Counted from the stretch's first letter, positions 22,722 to 33,598 are shown. The stretch is 64,000 bases of DNA from Blumeriella jaapii (GCA_009599575.1 VWND01000033.1:1-64000); one strand, 5' to 3'. The notes: a model not told the origin generated them from the sequence alone. Program-made: numbers and translations.

Positions 22722-23018
22722 TATAACGATTTAATTAATCGAAAAGCTGGGAAATCAATCAACTGATCGCCGAGTTTATATAATATAAAAAACGAGCCTT
22801 TGGTTTTATAACAAAAATATTTATTTAAAATCAATAATTGCAGAAAGCAGAAATTGCTAAAAAAGAAAAGCCTTATATATATAAATAGTCTCCACAATTG
22901 ATAGAAAAACCCACCAGAAGACCAGGGAGCTTGCAGCTATACGTAGTTGCTAGGAAGCTTGCAGCTATACGTAGTTGCTGGGGTGACACGAAAGGTGGCA
23001 ACGGAATAAATCGTTACA
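22722..23018 (-). repeat. 5' LTR of gypsy element A
   Basis: 297 bp; same ~32-bp internal duplication as the left LTR, but fewer mutations on its right side (GGGGTGACACGAAAGGTGGC is intact). The downstream primer-binding position (TTATTAATAATT on the minus strand) lacks the TGG expected for a tRNA 3' end. Confidence 0.85.
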
Positions 23019-23087
23019 ATTACCAAGGTCTGCCAAAACTGATTATCAACGTTGGTAACCACCAAAATTCTCTCGCTTATAATATTA
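23019..23087. repeat. End of copy I unit: mutated palindrome and constant terminus
   Basis: Continues the 185-bp unit after the insertion. Positions 23040-23061 are the mutated form of the 22-bp palindrome seen intact at 28913 and 34708 (three transitions). CCAAAATTCTCTCGC and TTATAATATTA follow. At 23088 the sequence switches abruptly to a copia leader in reverse orientation. Confidence 0.8.
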
Positions 23088-23561
23088 AGCCTTTTATCGA
23101 TTCGTAGCCTTTTGCCAAATAAGGAAAACTCTGCAAAGTATAACCTCCCACGAATATCTCTTGACAATTCGAATAAATTGACCGGTGAAGGCTCCCAACG
23201 AGTCTCCTAGCGTATGCATTGCAAAAAGAAGCTTATTAATTGGCTCCGGGGCTCATAACTGTCGTGCATAATTAAATAGTCGGTAGGAACCCTCATCGAA
23301 GGCTGGAACGGATAAATTGTATGCAGTAAAATATTATTTGTATTATTCTAAGTCTGACTGGCGAGCTTTCCGCAAAAAACGGAAAGTTCGGGCTCGCTTA
23401 ATCAGTCGGTCGGAAAAACTAATCTCCGAGAAGGCTCGTTATCACGTGACTACGAGCCTTTCCGAGCTCCAAGAACATCTAACTACTAAAAGCGTACAGA
23501 AAAAATGAATCTGGAACAAAAGAAATAAGAGAAAATAAAGGAATGTAAATATAGCGCAACA
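23088..23561 (-). mobile_element. Truncated copia remnant: 5' leader plus LTR, reverse orientation
   Basis: 23260-23561 is a 302-bp LTR, the reverse complement of those at 41729-42030 and 53734-54035, with TGTCGTG... and ...GCGCAACA ends on the plus strand. 23088-23259 matches the leader that follows the 5' LTR of element C2 (54036-54210). It is well preserved, with many CA/TG steps. Its right end sits inside helicase copy II (23562), so the copia element had inserted into that gene. Its left end is cut off at the terminus of unit I. The 61-63-codon frames in the LTR are not genes. Confidence 0.8.
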
Positions 23562-25449
23562 AAAATTAAATCTTAAACTTTTAATTGCAAATTAAGCGTT
23601 AATAAGACTTTCGAATATATTTAAATCTTGTTTTTAAATTAAAATTTCAAAAATAATATTATTTAATAATTTTTAAAATTCGATTAACAAAAGATTACGA
23701 TTAGTTTCAGAATTTTTATATTTTTTTAAAAATGAAATATAAAAATTTTGCTTTATATCTACGTTTGATAATTTTTTAAAAAACTAAAAATTATTCGAAG
23801 TATTATTATTATTACTAATATTACTTAAATTGCTATTATCCGATAATATAAATTTATTGCTTATAGAATTATCGAATTTAATTTCAGAATTATTATTCGA
23901 TAAATCGTCGATTAAAATTCGATTATTATAAGTTTCATTTATATTTCGATTAATAATTTTTATGAAATTTTTCGATAAAACTTTAATTTTTAAATCGTTT
24001 ATATAATTAATCGCTTGTAATAATAAATCGTTAATTTTTTCTTCTAGTTTTGTATCGATTTTAAAAATCGGTTTACTAGTTTTATATAATTTTAAATTAT
24101 AACTACGAAAGAAAAAAGTAATAAAATTATTAAAAAAAGCAAAATAATCGACGCGAGATTTCGATATAAGTAATATTTTAAATTTTTTATTACTTATTTT
24201 ATTAGGCTTAAAACTATTTAAAATATTTAAATAACTTTTATTTATCTAAATAATTTTATTTAAATTTAAATAAAAAATTTCTTAAATATTATCGATTATA
24301 AATTTAATTAATTCGTCGTTTTTATTTTAATTATATAATTTATATAAATCGTATAATTTTTGCGGCTTATAATTTTAAATAAATTCAGCATATCGAGTTT
24401 TTGCTTGAAAATTGGTTAAATTATCGCTAAGATTTATTTTAAACGAATTTAAATTTTCGTAAAATAAAAATTTTTTTAAATTTAATTCTTCGATTAATAA
24501 ATTTTGAGCTATTAATAAATCAAATGGTAAATCTTCTGAAATCTTATTAAAGTGAATATTATCTTCGATTTTGTTTACTAAATTATCAATTTGTTTAACT
24601 TCGAAATACTATCTATTTTTTTTAAATAATTAAATAGTTACAATTAAATAATATTTACTAATATTATTTACAACAATAATTTCGATTTTATTTGTATGAA
24701 TTTTTTTAATATGTTTTTTGATATTTATACGATTTGCTAAAATTAAAAAATAAAAATCGCATTTAAAATTGTTTTGCGATATTTCGAGTTTTGAAAAAGG
24801 TTTTAAATCGAATTTTAATAAAAAAAATCGTATTAATTTTAAACTGTTTTTCAAAAATTCGATTTTTAACGATTAATAAATAATTAAACCTTGTTTAATT
24901 AATTTATTTCGATCGTTTTTTAAAATTGAATAGAAATGGTTTTTACGTATATATTATTCAAATCCAGTAATAAATAAATTACAAAACAAACAAAACAATA
25001 ATTTAAAATTTATATAATAAAATAAAAATTAAAAATCAAGTAAATCTTAAAACGCTTGTTTAGAATTTAAATCGTTAATAATACGAAAATTACTAAAATA
25101 ATAAATATTAGCGCTGTTTATCAAAGGGGTGGAAAATACTTAAATGTTTGATATATCGAATTTTTTAAAAAAAAATCGAATAATCGAAGAAATTCGAAGA
25201 AAATAAAAATAAGTTTTTTTAGAGGTTTTTTTAAAGTTTTTGAAGTTTTTGAAGTTTTTGAAATTTTTGAAGTTTTTGAAGTTTTGGAAGCTTTTGAAAT
25301 TTTGAGAGTTTTGGAAGTTTTGGTGGTTTTGATAATTTTGGGGGTTTTGGAGGTTTTGGAGGTTTTGGTGGTTTTGGGGGTTTTGGAGGTTTTGGGGGTT
25401 TTGGGAGTTTTGATAATTTGGATGGTGTATGGTTTTGAAAAATTTTCAA
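23562..25449 (-). pseudogene. Helicase copy II, truncated and heavily mutated
   Basis: Homologous to 11405-13270 of copy I (N-terminal half up to about residue 430 of the long frame). Nearly every difference is C-to-T or G-to-A, with CpG untouched, and there are many stops. Best frame: 24630-24854, keeping C-x2-C to FKCDFY with the second Cys lost. The front (25231-25449) encodes PKPPKPPKPP from the minisatellite. The 3' half is missing because the copia insertion and unit junction cut it off. Confidence 0.85.
25216..25425. repeat. 9-bp GGTTTTGGN minisatellite, copy II
   Basis: Same array as 13073-13240, here read on the minus strand as Pro-Lys-Pro. GTTTTTGAA units cluster at the left end. 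Confidence 0.85.
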
Positions 25450-25496
25450 AACTTTAATTGATTAAAGTTTTCGCGTAGCCTATAGCAACGATAATT

Positions 25497-25967
25497 TTAA
25501 TTAAATAAATTATTCGAAAACTTTAATTAAATAAATTATTCGAAAATTTTAATTAAATAAATTATTCGAAAACTTTAATTAATTAAATTAAATTACAAAA
25601 AAAACATTTACAGCAAAAAGCAGACTGATACACCGACTTATATTTATTTATCTTAAATATAAAACTCCGTAGAACAATTCACGGGCCGAAGCTATAAAAT
25701 TTGCAAGTAACTAGGTTTTATAAATAAAATAGCGGAGCATTAAGGCAAAACGCTTGGCAATCTTTTTCCCGTAGCTTTACGAGTTTTTAATAAAATAACG
25801 AAAAAATTAAACCTACAGAAACTATTAACCATTATATTATAAATGCTTTAAGACTTTTGTTTCGAAAGCATACGATCGACTAAATTATATAAAATATATA
25901 ATTTTTTAAAGTTTATTTTGTGTATATAAAAAATTAAGCGAATATAAGTTTAAGCGAAAGTTTAATT
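25497..25967 (-). promoter_or_regulatory. 25-bp repeats and conserved upstream block, copy II (mutated)
   Basis: 25497-25595 holds the ~25-bp repeats. 25600-25900 is the mutated version of the block at 13420-13720. The B box has become GGTTTAATTTT-like, the A box is lost (CCATTATATTATA on plus), and the GTAAGT near the left end has become GTAAAT. Some stretches (GCAGACTGATACACCGAC) are unchanged. Confidence 0.65.
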
Positions 25968-27640
25968 TTGCGACCGTACACGATTTTTTAAACGTTTGCA
26001 TTGCGATTAATAATAAATCGAATTGTATAAAATAAAAAAAATTAAATAAGTTTTAATATTAATAACCCAAATATAAAAAAAATTAAACGATTCTATTAAG
26101 AAATGGGCTGGTGTTTTACTAGTAAATACGAATACCGCAGGCTATAAAATTAGGCTTTGAAGCCAAGTTATTTTTGGTCCGTGCTTCAATTCGTAAAACG
26201 TTTGCATTGCGATTAATAATAGATCGAATTGTATAAAATAAAAAGAATTAAATAAGTTTTAATATTAATAACCCAAATATAAAAAAAATTAAACGATTCT
26301 ATTAAAAAATGGGCTGGTGTTTTATTAGTAAATACGAATACCGCAGGCTGTAAAATTAGGCTTTAGAGCCAAGTTATTTTTGGTCCGTGCTTTAATTCGT
26401 AGAACATTTGCATTGCGATTAGTAATAGATCGAATTGTATAAAATAAAAAGAATTAAATAAGTTTTAATATTAATAACCCAAATATAAAAAAAATTAAAC
26501 GATTCTATTAAAAAATAGGCTGGTGTTTTACTAGTAAATACGAATACCGCAGGCTGTAAAATTAGGCTTTGGAGCCAAGTTATTCTTGGTCCGTGCTTTA
26601 ATTCGTAGAACGTTTGCATTGCGATTGGTAATAGATCGAATTGTACAAAATAAAAAAAATTAAATAAGTTTTAATATTAATAACCCAAATATAAAAAAAA
26701 TTAAACGATTCTATTAAAAAATGGGCTGGTGTTTTACTAGTAAATACGAATACCGCAAGCTGTAAAATTAAGCTTTGGAGCCAAGTTATTCTTGGTCCGT
26801 GCTTTAATTCGTAGAACGTTTGCATTGCGATTAGTAATAAATCGAATTATACAAAATAAAAAGAATTAAATAAGTTTTAATATTAATAACCCAAATATAA
26901 AAAAAATTAGACGATTTTATTAAGAAATGGGCTGGTGTTTTACTAGTAAATACGAATACCGCAGGCTGTAAAATTAGACTTTGGAGCCAAATTATTCTTG
27001 GTCCGTGCTTTAATTCGTAGAACGTTTGCATTGCGATTAGTAATAGATCGAATTGTACAAAATAAAAAGAATTAAATAAGTTTTAATATTAATAACCCAA
27101 ATATAAAAAAATTAAACGATTCTATTAAGAAATGGGCTGGTGTTTTACTAGTAAATACGAATACCGCAGGCTGTAGAATTAGGCTTTGGAGCCAAGTTAT
27201 TCTTGGTCCGTGCTTCAATTCGTAGAACGTTTGCATTGCGATTAATAATAAATCGAATTGTCCAAAATAAAAAGAATTAAATAAGTTTTAATATTTATAA
27301 CCCAAATATAAAAAAAATTGCTCGATTTTATTAAAAAATGGGCTGGTGTTTTACTAGTAAATACGAATACCGCAGGCTGTAGAATTGGGCTTTGGAGCGA
27401 AGCTATTTTTGGTCCGTGCGTCAATTCGTAGAACGTTTGCATTACGATTAATAATAAATCGAATTGTATAAAATAAAAGAAATTATATAAATTTTAATAT
27501 TAATTTTTAAAAATAAAAAGATTTATAAAATTTTATTAAAAAATGGGCTGGTATTTTATTAGTAAATACGAATACCGCAAACTGTAAAATTAAGCTATAA
27601 AGCCGAGCTATTATTAGTCTGTTTTTTGATTTTACGAACG
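25968..27640. repeat. ~206-bp tandem array, copy II (about 8 units)
   Basis: Same unit as 13786-15254. Flanks of each unit show many G-to-A changes, but the core (GGGCTGGTGTTTTACTAG, ACCGCAGGCTGTA, TTTGGAGCCAAG, TTGGTCCGTGC) is almost unchanged and keeps its CA and TG steps. The last unit (after about 27440) is more degenerate. The 66-75-codon minus frames are not genes. Confidence 0.9.
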
Positions 27641-28000
27641 CTTATTTTACTATTAATATTCAATCGAATTATATATATATATTATTATTGTATAATTTCG
27701 AAAAGATTTGTTATAATTTAAAATTTAATAAAAAATATATATTATAAACGAATTGAAATTTTATATTTTTTGAATTTGATTTTTCATAATCGATTAATTA
27801 TTAATAAATAAATGGCTATATCGATTTCTTCGAAATTTATATTATAAATTGAAAAGTGGCAGCTTCGATTAATTCGAAAATTAAGCTAAAAAGGAGGGGG
27901 GGGGGCAGCACCGAATAATTCGAAAAATAAGCTTAAAAAAAAAGAGAGGTTGGCTGCGCCGATTAATCGAGAAATAAGCTGGAAAGAAAAAAGGAGAAGG
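27641..28000. other. Segment unique to copy II with three GGCAGC-type repeats and a G9 run
   Basis: No gene. It starts with AT-rich DNA, then from about 27850 has three ~50-bp units of the form GGCAGC ... CGATTAATTCGAAAATAAGCT with purine tails, including a run of nine G near 27897. Absent between the two arrays in copies I and III. Confidence 0.55.
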
Positions 28001-28912
28001 GACTTAAATAACGTTATTATTAATTAATCGTATTTATAAGCTTTTGCGTATAAAAGATTAATAATTAATAAGTTGAATATAAATATAATTTTATTTTTAA
28101 AATCGAATAATTTTTGCGAAAAAACCGACCTGGTGACCAAAGAAAGTCGGTTACCAGAGTCTGCCAAGATTAGGATTAAAAGGGGGGGTTATTACAACTT
28201 TTTAATTTATTAATCGTATTTATAAGCTTTTGCGTATAAAAGATTAATAATTAATAAGTTAAATACAAATATAATTTTATTTTTAAAATCGAATAATCTT
28301 TGCGAAAAAACCGACCTGGTAACCAAAAAAAGTCGGTTACCAGGGTCTGCCAAGATTAGGGTTAGAGGGAGGGGGTTATTACAACGTTTTAATTTATTAA
28401 TCGTATTTATAAGCTTTTGCGTATAAAAAATTAATAATTAATAAATTGAATACAAATATAATTTTATTTTTAAAATCGAATAATCTTTGCGAAAAAACCG
28501 ACTTGGTGACCAAAGAAAATCGGTTACCAGGGTTTGCCAAGATTAGGGTTAAAAGGGGGGTTATTACAACTTTTTAATTTATTAATCGTATTTATAAGCT
28601 TTTGCGTACAAAAAATTAATAATTAATAAGCTGAATACAAATATAATTTTATTTTTAAAATCGAATAATCTTTGCGAAAAAACCGACCTGGTGACCAAAG
28701 AAAATTGGTTACCAAGGTCTGCCAAGATTAGGGTTAGAAGGGGGTAGTAATAACTTTTTAATTAATTAATAGTATTTGTAAGCTTTTGCGTACAAAAGAT
28801 AATTAATTAATAAGCTGAATACGAATATAATTTTATTTTTCAAATCGAATAATTTTTGCGAAAAAACCGACCTGGTGACCAAAGAAAGTTGGTCACCAGG
28901 GTCTGCCAAGAC
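28001..28912. repeat. ~185-bp tandem array with TTAGGGTTAG, copy II (about 5 units)
   Basis: Same unit as 15255-16535, with TTAGGGTTAG or its mutated form followed by G tracts near 28168, 28350, 28540 and 28725. The last unit ends with a perfect 10-bp inverted repeat CCTGGTGACC (28871) / GGTCACCAGG (28891) around loop AAAGAAAGTT. Confidence 0.9.
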
Positions 28913-28934
28913 TGGTCACCAACGTTGGTGACCA
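28913..28934. repeat. Perfect 22-bp palindrome at the end of unit II
   Basis: TGGTCACCAAC followed directly by its reverse complement, with no spacer. It is 26 bp left of the unit terminus at 28960. It is present once per unit. Confidence 0.9.
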
Positions 28935-28960
28935 CCAAAATTCTCTCGCTTATAATATTA

Positions 28961-30176
28961 GGCTCAAAACTATTTAAAATATTTAAATGACTTTTATTTA
29001 TCCAAGTAATTTTATCTAAACTTAAATAAAGAATTTCTTGAATATTATCGATTATAAATTTAATCAATTCGTCGTCTTTATCTTGATTATATAATTCACA
29101 TAAATCGTATAATTCTTGCGGCTTATAATTTTGAATAAATTCAGCATATCGAGTTTTTGTTTGAAAATTGGTTAAATTATCGCTAAGATTTATTTTAGAC
29201 GAATTTAAATTTTCGTAGAATAAAGATTCTTTCAAATTTAATTCTTCGATTAATAAATTTTGAGCTATTAACAAATCAGATGGTAAATCTTCTGAAATCT
29301 CATTAGAATGAATATTATCTTCGATTTCGTTTATTGAATTATCAATTTGTTTAACTTCGAAATACCATTTATTTCTTTTAAGTGATTGAGTAGTTACAAT
29401 TGAATAATATTTACTAATATCATTTGCAACAATAATTTCGATTTCATTTGTATGAATTTTTTTAATATGTTTTTTGATATTTATACGATTTGCTAGAATT
29501 AAAGAACAAAAATCGCATTTAAAATTGTTTTGCGATATTTCGAGTTTTGGAAAAGGTTTTAAATCGAATTTTAATGAAAAAAGTCGTATTAATTTTAAAC
29601 TGTTTTTCAAAGATTCGATTTTTAACGATTGATAAATAATTAAGCCTTGTTTAATTAATTTATTTCGATCGTTTTTTGAAATTGAATGGAAATGGTTTTT
29701 ACGTATATGTTGTTCAAAAATCCAGTAATAGATGAATTACAAAACAAACAAAGCAATAATTCAAAATCTATATAATAAGATAAAAATTGAAAATCAGGTA
29801 AATCTTGAAACGCTTGTTTAGGATTTAAATCGTTAGTAGTACGAAAGTTACTAAAATAATGAATATTAGCGCTGTTTATCAAAGGGATGGAAGATACTTG
29901 AATGTTTGACATATCGAATTTTTTTAAAAAAAATCGTATAATCGAAGAAATTCGAAGAAAATAAGAATAAGTTTTTTTAGGGGTTTTTTTGAAGTTTTGA
30001 AGTTTTTGAAGTTTTTGAAGTTTTGGGAGTTTTGGGAGTTTTGGAAGTTTTGGTAGTTTTGGTAGTTTTGGGGGTTTTGGAGGTTTTGGAGGTTTTGGTG
30101 GTTTTGGGGGTTTTGGGGGGGGGTTTTGGGAGTTTTGATAATTTGGGTGGTGTGTGTGGTTTTGAAAAATTTTCAA
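28961..30176 (-). pseudogene. Helicase copy III, truncated but little mutated
   Basis: Matches 12046-13270 of copy I with few changes. Residues 1 to about 217 of the long frame are present (C-x2-C-x12-H-x4-H intact), then the gene is cut at LNSFEPN and joined to the end of unit II. The frame 28840-29610 reads through that join for some 40 unrelated residues. Unlike copy I, the region around 29696 is open (QHIRKNHFHSISKNDRNKLI), but an A5 tract at 29716, three A in copy I, breaks the N-terminal frame (29655-30176). The lesions in the two copies are therefore complementary. Confidence 0.85.
29988..30150. repeat. 9-bp GGTTTTGGN minisatellite, copy III
   Basis: Same array as in copies I and II. 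Reads as P-K-P/P-K-L on the minus strand. Confidence 0.85.
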
Positions 30177-30216
30177 AACTTTAATTAAAGTTTTCGCGTA
30201 GCCTATAGCAACGATA

Positions 30217-30316
30217 ATTTTAATTAAATAAATTATTCGAAAACTTTAATTAAATAAATTATTCGAAAACTTTAATTAATTAAATTATTCGAAAACTTTA
30301 ATTAATTAAATTAAAT
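30217..30316. repeat. Tandem ~25-bp repeats, copy III
   Basis: Same TTCGAAAACTTTAATTAAAT units as at 13320-13405. Confidence 0.8.
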
Positions 30317-30329
30317 TACAAAAAAGACA

Positions 30330-30640
30330 CTTACAGCAGAGGGCAGACTGATACACCGACTCATACTTATTCACCATATATACAAGACCCCGTGGGACAA
30401 TTCACGGGCCGGAGCCATAGAATTTGCATGCAATTAGGTTCTATAAGTAGAGTGGCGGAGCATTAAGGCAGAACGCCTGGCAACCCTTTTCCCGTGGCTT
30501 TACGGGTTCTTAATGGGATAACGAAGGAATTGAACCTACAGAAAACATTAACCACTACATCATAGGTGTTTTAGGACTTTTGTTCCGAAAGCATACGAAC
30601 GACTAGGTTATATAAAATATATAATTTTTTAAAGTTTATT
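30330..30640 (-). promoter_or_regulatory. Conserved upstream block with A/B boxes, copy III
   Basis: Nearly identical to 13420-13720. B box GGTTCAATTCC at 30526-30536 (minus) and A-box-like TATGATGTAGTGG at 30552-30564. Compared with copy I the A box has small changes, the B box none. The CCCGTG/CACGGG hairpin is retained. Confidence 0.5.
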
Positions 30641-30689
30641 TTGTGCGTGTGTGGGATTAGGCGAATGTGGGTTTAAGCGAAAGTTAAAT

Positions 30690-33598
30690 TTTGCGACCGT
30701 GCACGATTTTCTGAACGTTTGCATTGCGATTAATAATAAATCGAATTGTATAAAATAAAGAAATTAAATAAGTTTTAATATTAATAACCCAAATATAAAA
30801 AGAATTATACGATTCTATTAAGAAATGGGCTGGTATTTTACTAGTAAATACGAATACCGCAGGCTGTAGCATTAGGCTTTGGAGCCAAGCTATTCTTGGT
30901 CCGTGCGTCAGTTCGTAAAACGCTTGCATTGCGATTAATAATAAATCGAATTATATAAAATAAAAAGAATTAAATAAGTTTTAATATTAATAACCCAAAT
31001 ATAAAAAGAATTGAACGATTCTATTAAGAAATGGGCTGGTGTTTTACTAGTAAATACGAATACCGCAGGCTGTAGAATTAGGCTTTGGAGCCAAGCTATT
31101 CTTGGTCCGTGCGTAAGTTCGTAAAACGCTTGCATTGCGATTAATAATAAATCGAATTTTATAAAATAAAAAGAATTAAATAAGTTTTAATATTAATAAC
31201 CCAAATATAAAAAGAATTGAACGATTTTATTAAGAAATGGGCTGGTGTTTTACTAGTAAATACGAATACCGCAGGCTGTAGAATTAGGCTTTGGAGCCAA
31301 GCTATTTTTGGTCCGTGCGTCAGTTCGTAAAACGCTTGCATTGCGATTAATAATAAATCGAATTGTACAAAATAAAAAGAATTAAATAACTTTTAATATT
31401 AATAACCCAAATATAAAAAGAATTGAACGATTCTATTAAGAAATGGGCTGGTGTTTTACTAGTAAATACGAATACCGCAGGCTGTAGAATTAGGCTTTGG
31501 AGCCAAGTTATTCTTGGTCCGTGCGTTAATTCGTAGAACGCTTGCATTGCGATTAATAATAAATCGAATTGTATGAAATAAGACGAATTAAATAACTTTT
31601 AATATTAATAACCCAAATATAAAAAGAATTGAACGATTTTATTAAGAAATGGGCTGGTGTTTTACTAGTAAATACGAATACCGCAGGCTGTAGAATTAGG
31701 CTTTGGAGCCAAGTTATTCTTGGTCCGTGCTTCAATTCGTAGAACGTTTGCATTGCGATTAATAATAAATCGAATTGTATGAAATAAGACGAATTAAATA
31801 AGTTTTAATATTAATAACCCAAATATAAAAAGAATTGAACGATTCTATTAAGAAATGGGCTGGTGTTTTACTAATAAATACGAATACCGCAGGCTATAGA
31901 ATTAGGCTTTGAAGCCAAGTTATTCTTGGTCCGTGCGTTAATTCGTAGAACGTTTGCATTGCGATTAGTAATAGATCGAATTGTACAAAATAAAAAGAAT
32001 TAAATAAGTTTTAATATTAATAACCCAAATATAAAAAGAATTAAACGATTCTATTAAGAAATGGGCTGGTGTTTTACTAGTAAATACGAATACCGCAGGC
32101 TATAGAATTAGGCTTTGGAGCCAAGTTATTCTTGGCCCGTGCGTTAATTCGTAGAACGCTTGCATTGCGATTAATAATAAATCGAATTGTATGAAATAAG
32201 ACGAATTAAATAACTTTTAATATTAATAACCCAAATATAAAAAGAATTGAACGATTTTATTAAGAAATGGGCTGGTGTTTTACTAGTAAATACGAATACC
32301 GCAGGCTGTAGAATTAGGCTTTGGAGCCAAGTTATTCTTGGTCCGTGCTTCAATTCGTAGAACGTTTGCATTGCGATTAGTAATAAATCGAATTGTACAA
32401 AAAAAAAAGAATTAAATAAGTTTTAATATTAATAACCCAAATATAAAAAGAAATTGAACGATTTTATTAAGAAATGTGCTGGTGTTTTTACTAGTAAATA
32501 CGAATACCGCAGGCTGTAGAATTAGGCTTTGGAGCCAAGTTATTCTTGGTCCGTGCTTCAATTCGTAGAACGTTTGCATTGCGATTAGTAATAAATCGAA
32601 TTGTACAAAATAAAAAAAATTAAATAACTTTTAATATTAATAACCCAAATATAAAAAGAATTAAACGATTTTATTAAGAAATGGGCTGGTGTTTTACTAG
32701 TAAATACGAATACCGCAGGCTGTAGAATTAGGCTTTGGAGCCAAGTTATTCTTGGTCCGTGCTTCAATTCGTAGAACGTTTGCATTGCGATTAGTAATAA
32801 ATCGAATTACAAAATTAAAAAAAATTAAATATCTTTTAATATTAATAACCCAAATATAAAAAGAATTAAACGATTCTATTAAGAAATGGGCTGGTGTTTT
32901 ACTAGTAAATACGAATACCGCAGGCTGTAGAATTAGGCTTTGGAGCCAAGTTATTCTTGGTCCGTGCTTTAATTCGTAGAACGTTTACATTGCGATTAGT
33001 AATAAATCGAATTGTACAAAATAAGACGAATTAAATAAGTTTTAATATTAATAACCCAAATATAAAAAGAATTGAACGATTCTATTAAGAAATGGGCTGG
33101 TGTTTTACTAGTAAATACGAATACCGCAGGCTGTAGAATTAGGCTTTGGAGCCAAGTTATTCTTGGTCCGTGCTTTAATTCGTAGAACGTTTGCATTGCG
33201 ATTAGTAATAGATCGAATTGTACAAAATAAAAAGAATTAAATAAGTTTTAATATTAATAACCCAAATATAAAAAGAATTGAACGATTCTATTAAGAAATG
33301 GGCTGGTGTTTTACTAGTAAATACGAATACCGCAGGCTGTAGAATTAGGCTTTGGAGCCAAGTTATTCTTGGTCCGTGCTTTAATTCGTAGAACGTTTGC
33401 ATTGCGATTAGTAATAGATCGAATTGTACAAAATAAAAAGAATTAAATAAGTTTTAATATTAATAACCCAAATATAAAAAGAATTGAACGATTCTATTAA
33501 GAAATGGGCTGGTGTTTTTACTAGTAAATACGAATACCGCAGGCTGTAGAATTAGGCTTTGGAGCCAAGTTATTTTTGGTCCGTGCGTTAATTCGTAG
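30690..33598. repeat. ~206-bp tandem array, copy III (about 14 units)
   Basis: Largest copy of this array. Several units are nearly identical to specific units in copy I, in the same order, so the arrays were homogenised or copied recently and differ in unit number. Units from 31347 onward are spaced almost exactly 206 bp apart. Confidence 0.9.

Larger units (their letters stand above)
16536..23018 (-). mobile_element. Ty3/gypsy LTR retrotransposon A (gypsy-1 family), dead
   Basis: A 6483-bp element on the minus strand bounded by 297-bp LTRs (16536-16832 and 22722-23018), inserted in a 185-bp subtelomeric unit. It matches element B along its length: gag at the right, then protease, reverse transcriptase, RNase H and integrase toward the left. 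Stops occur every few dozen codons and the gag ATG has become ATA (22596-22598). CA and TG steps are depleted while CG is common, the RIP pattern. The polypurine tract lies next to the left LTR (16833-16846, GGACGGGAGGGTAG on the minus strand). No intact frame remains, so the element cannot move by itself. Confidence 0.9.

Noticed and set aside
23317..23508. Frame of 63 codons, also seen at 41791-41973
   Set aside because: Both lie wholly inside copies of the 302-bp copia LTR. The similarity is LTR homology, not protein conservation.
28913..28960. Helitron 3' end (hairpin followed by CTRR)
   Set aside because: The palindrome has no loop, the terminus is AATATTA rather than CTRR, and no Rep domain was found. 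The helicase is RecQ-like, not Pif1-like.
13779..33402. A repeated 60-82-codon minus frame (MQ-F/T-YELKHGPRI-like) as a gene family
   Set aside because: Each frame spans the border of two 206-bp units, 206 is not divisible by 3, and the frame is conserved only because the units are. No start context or domain is visible.
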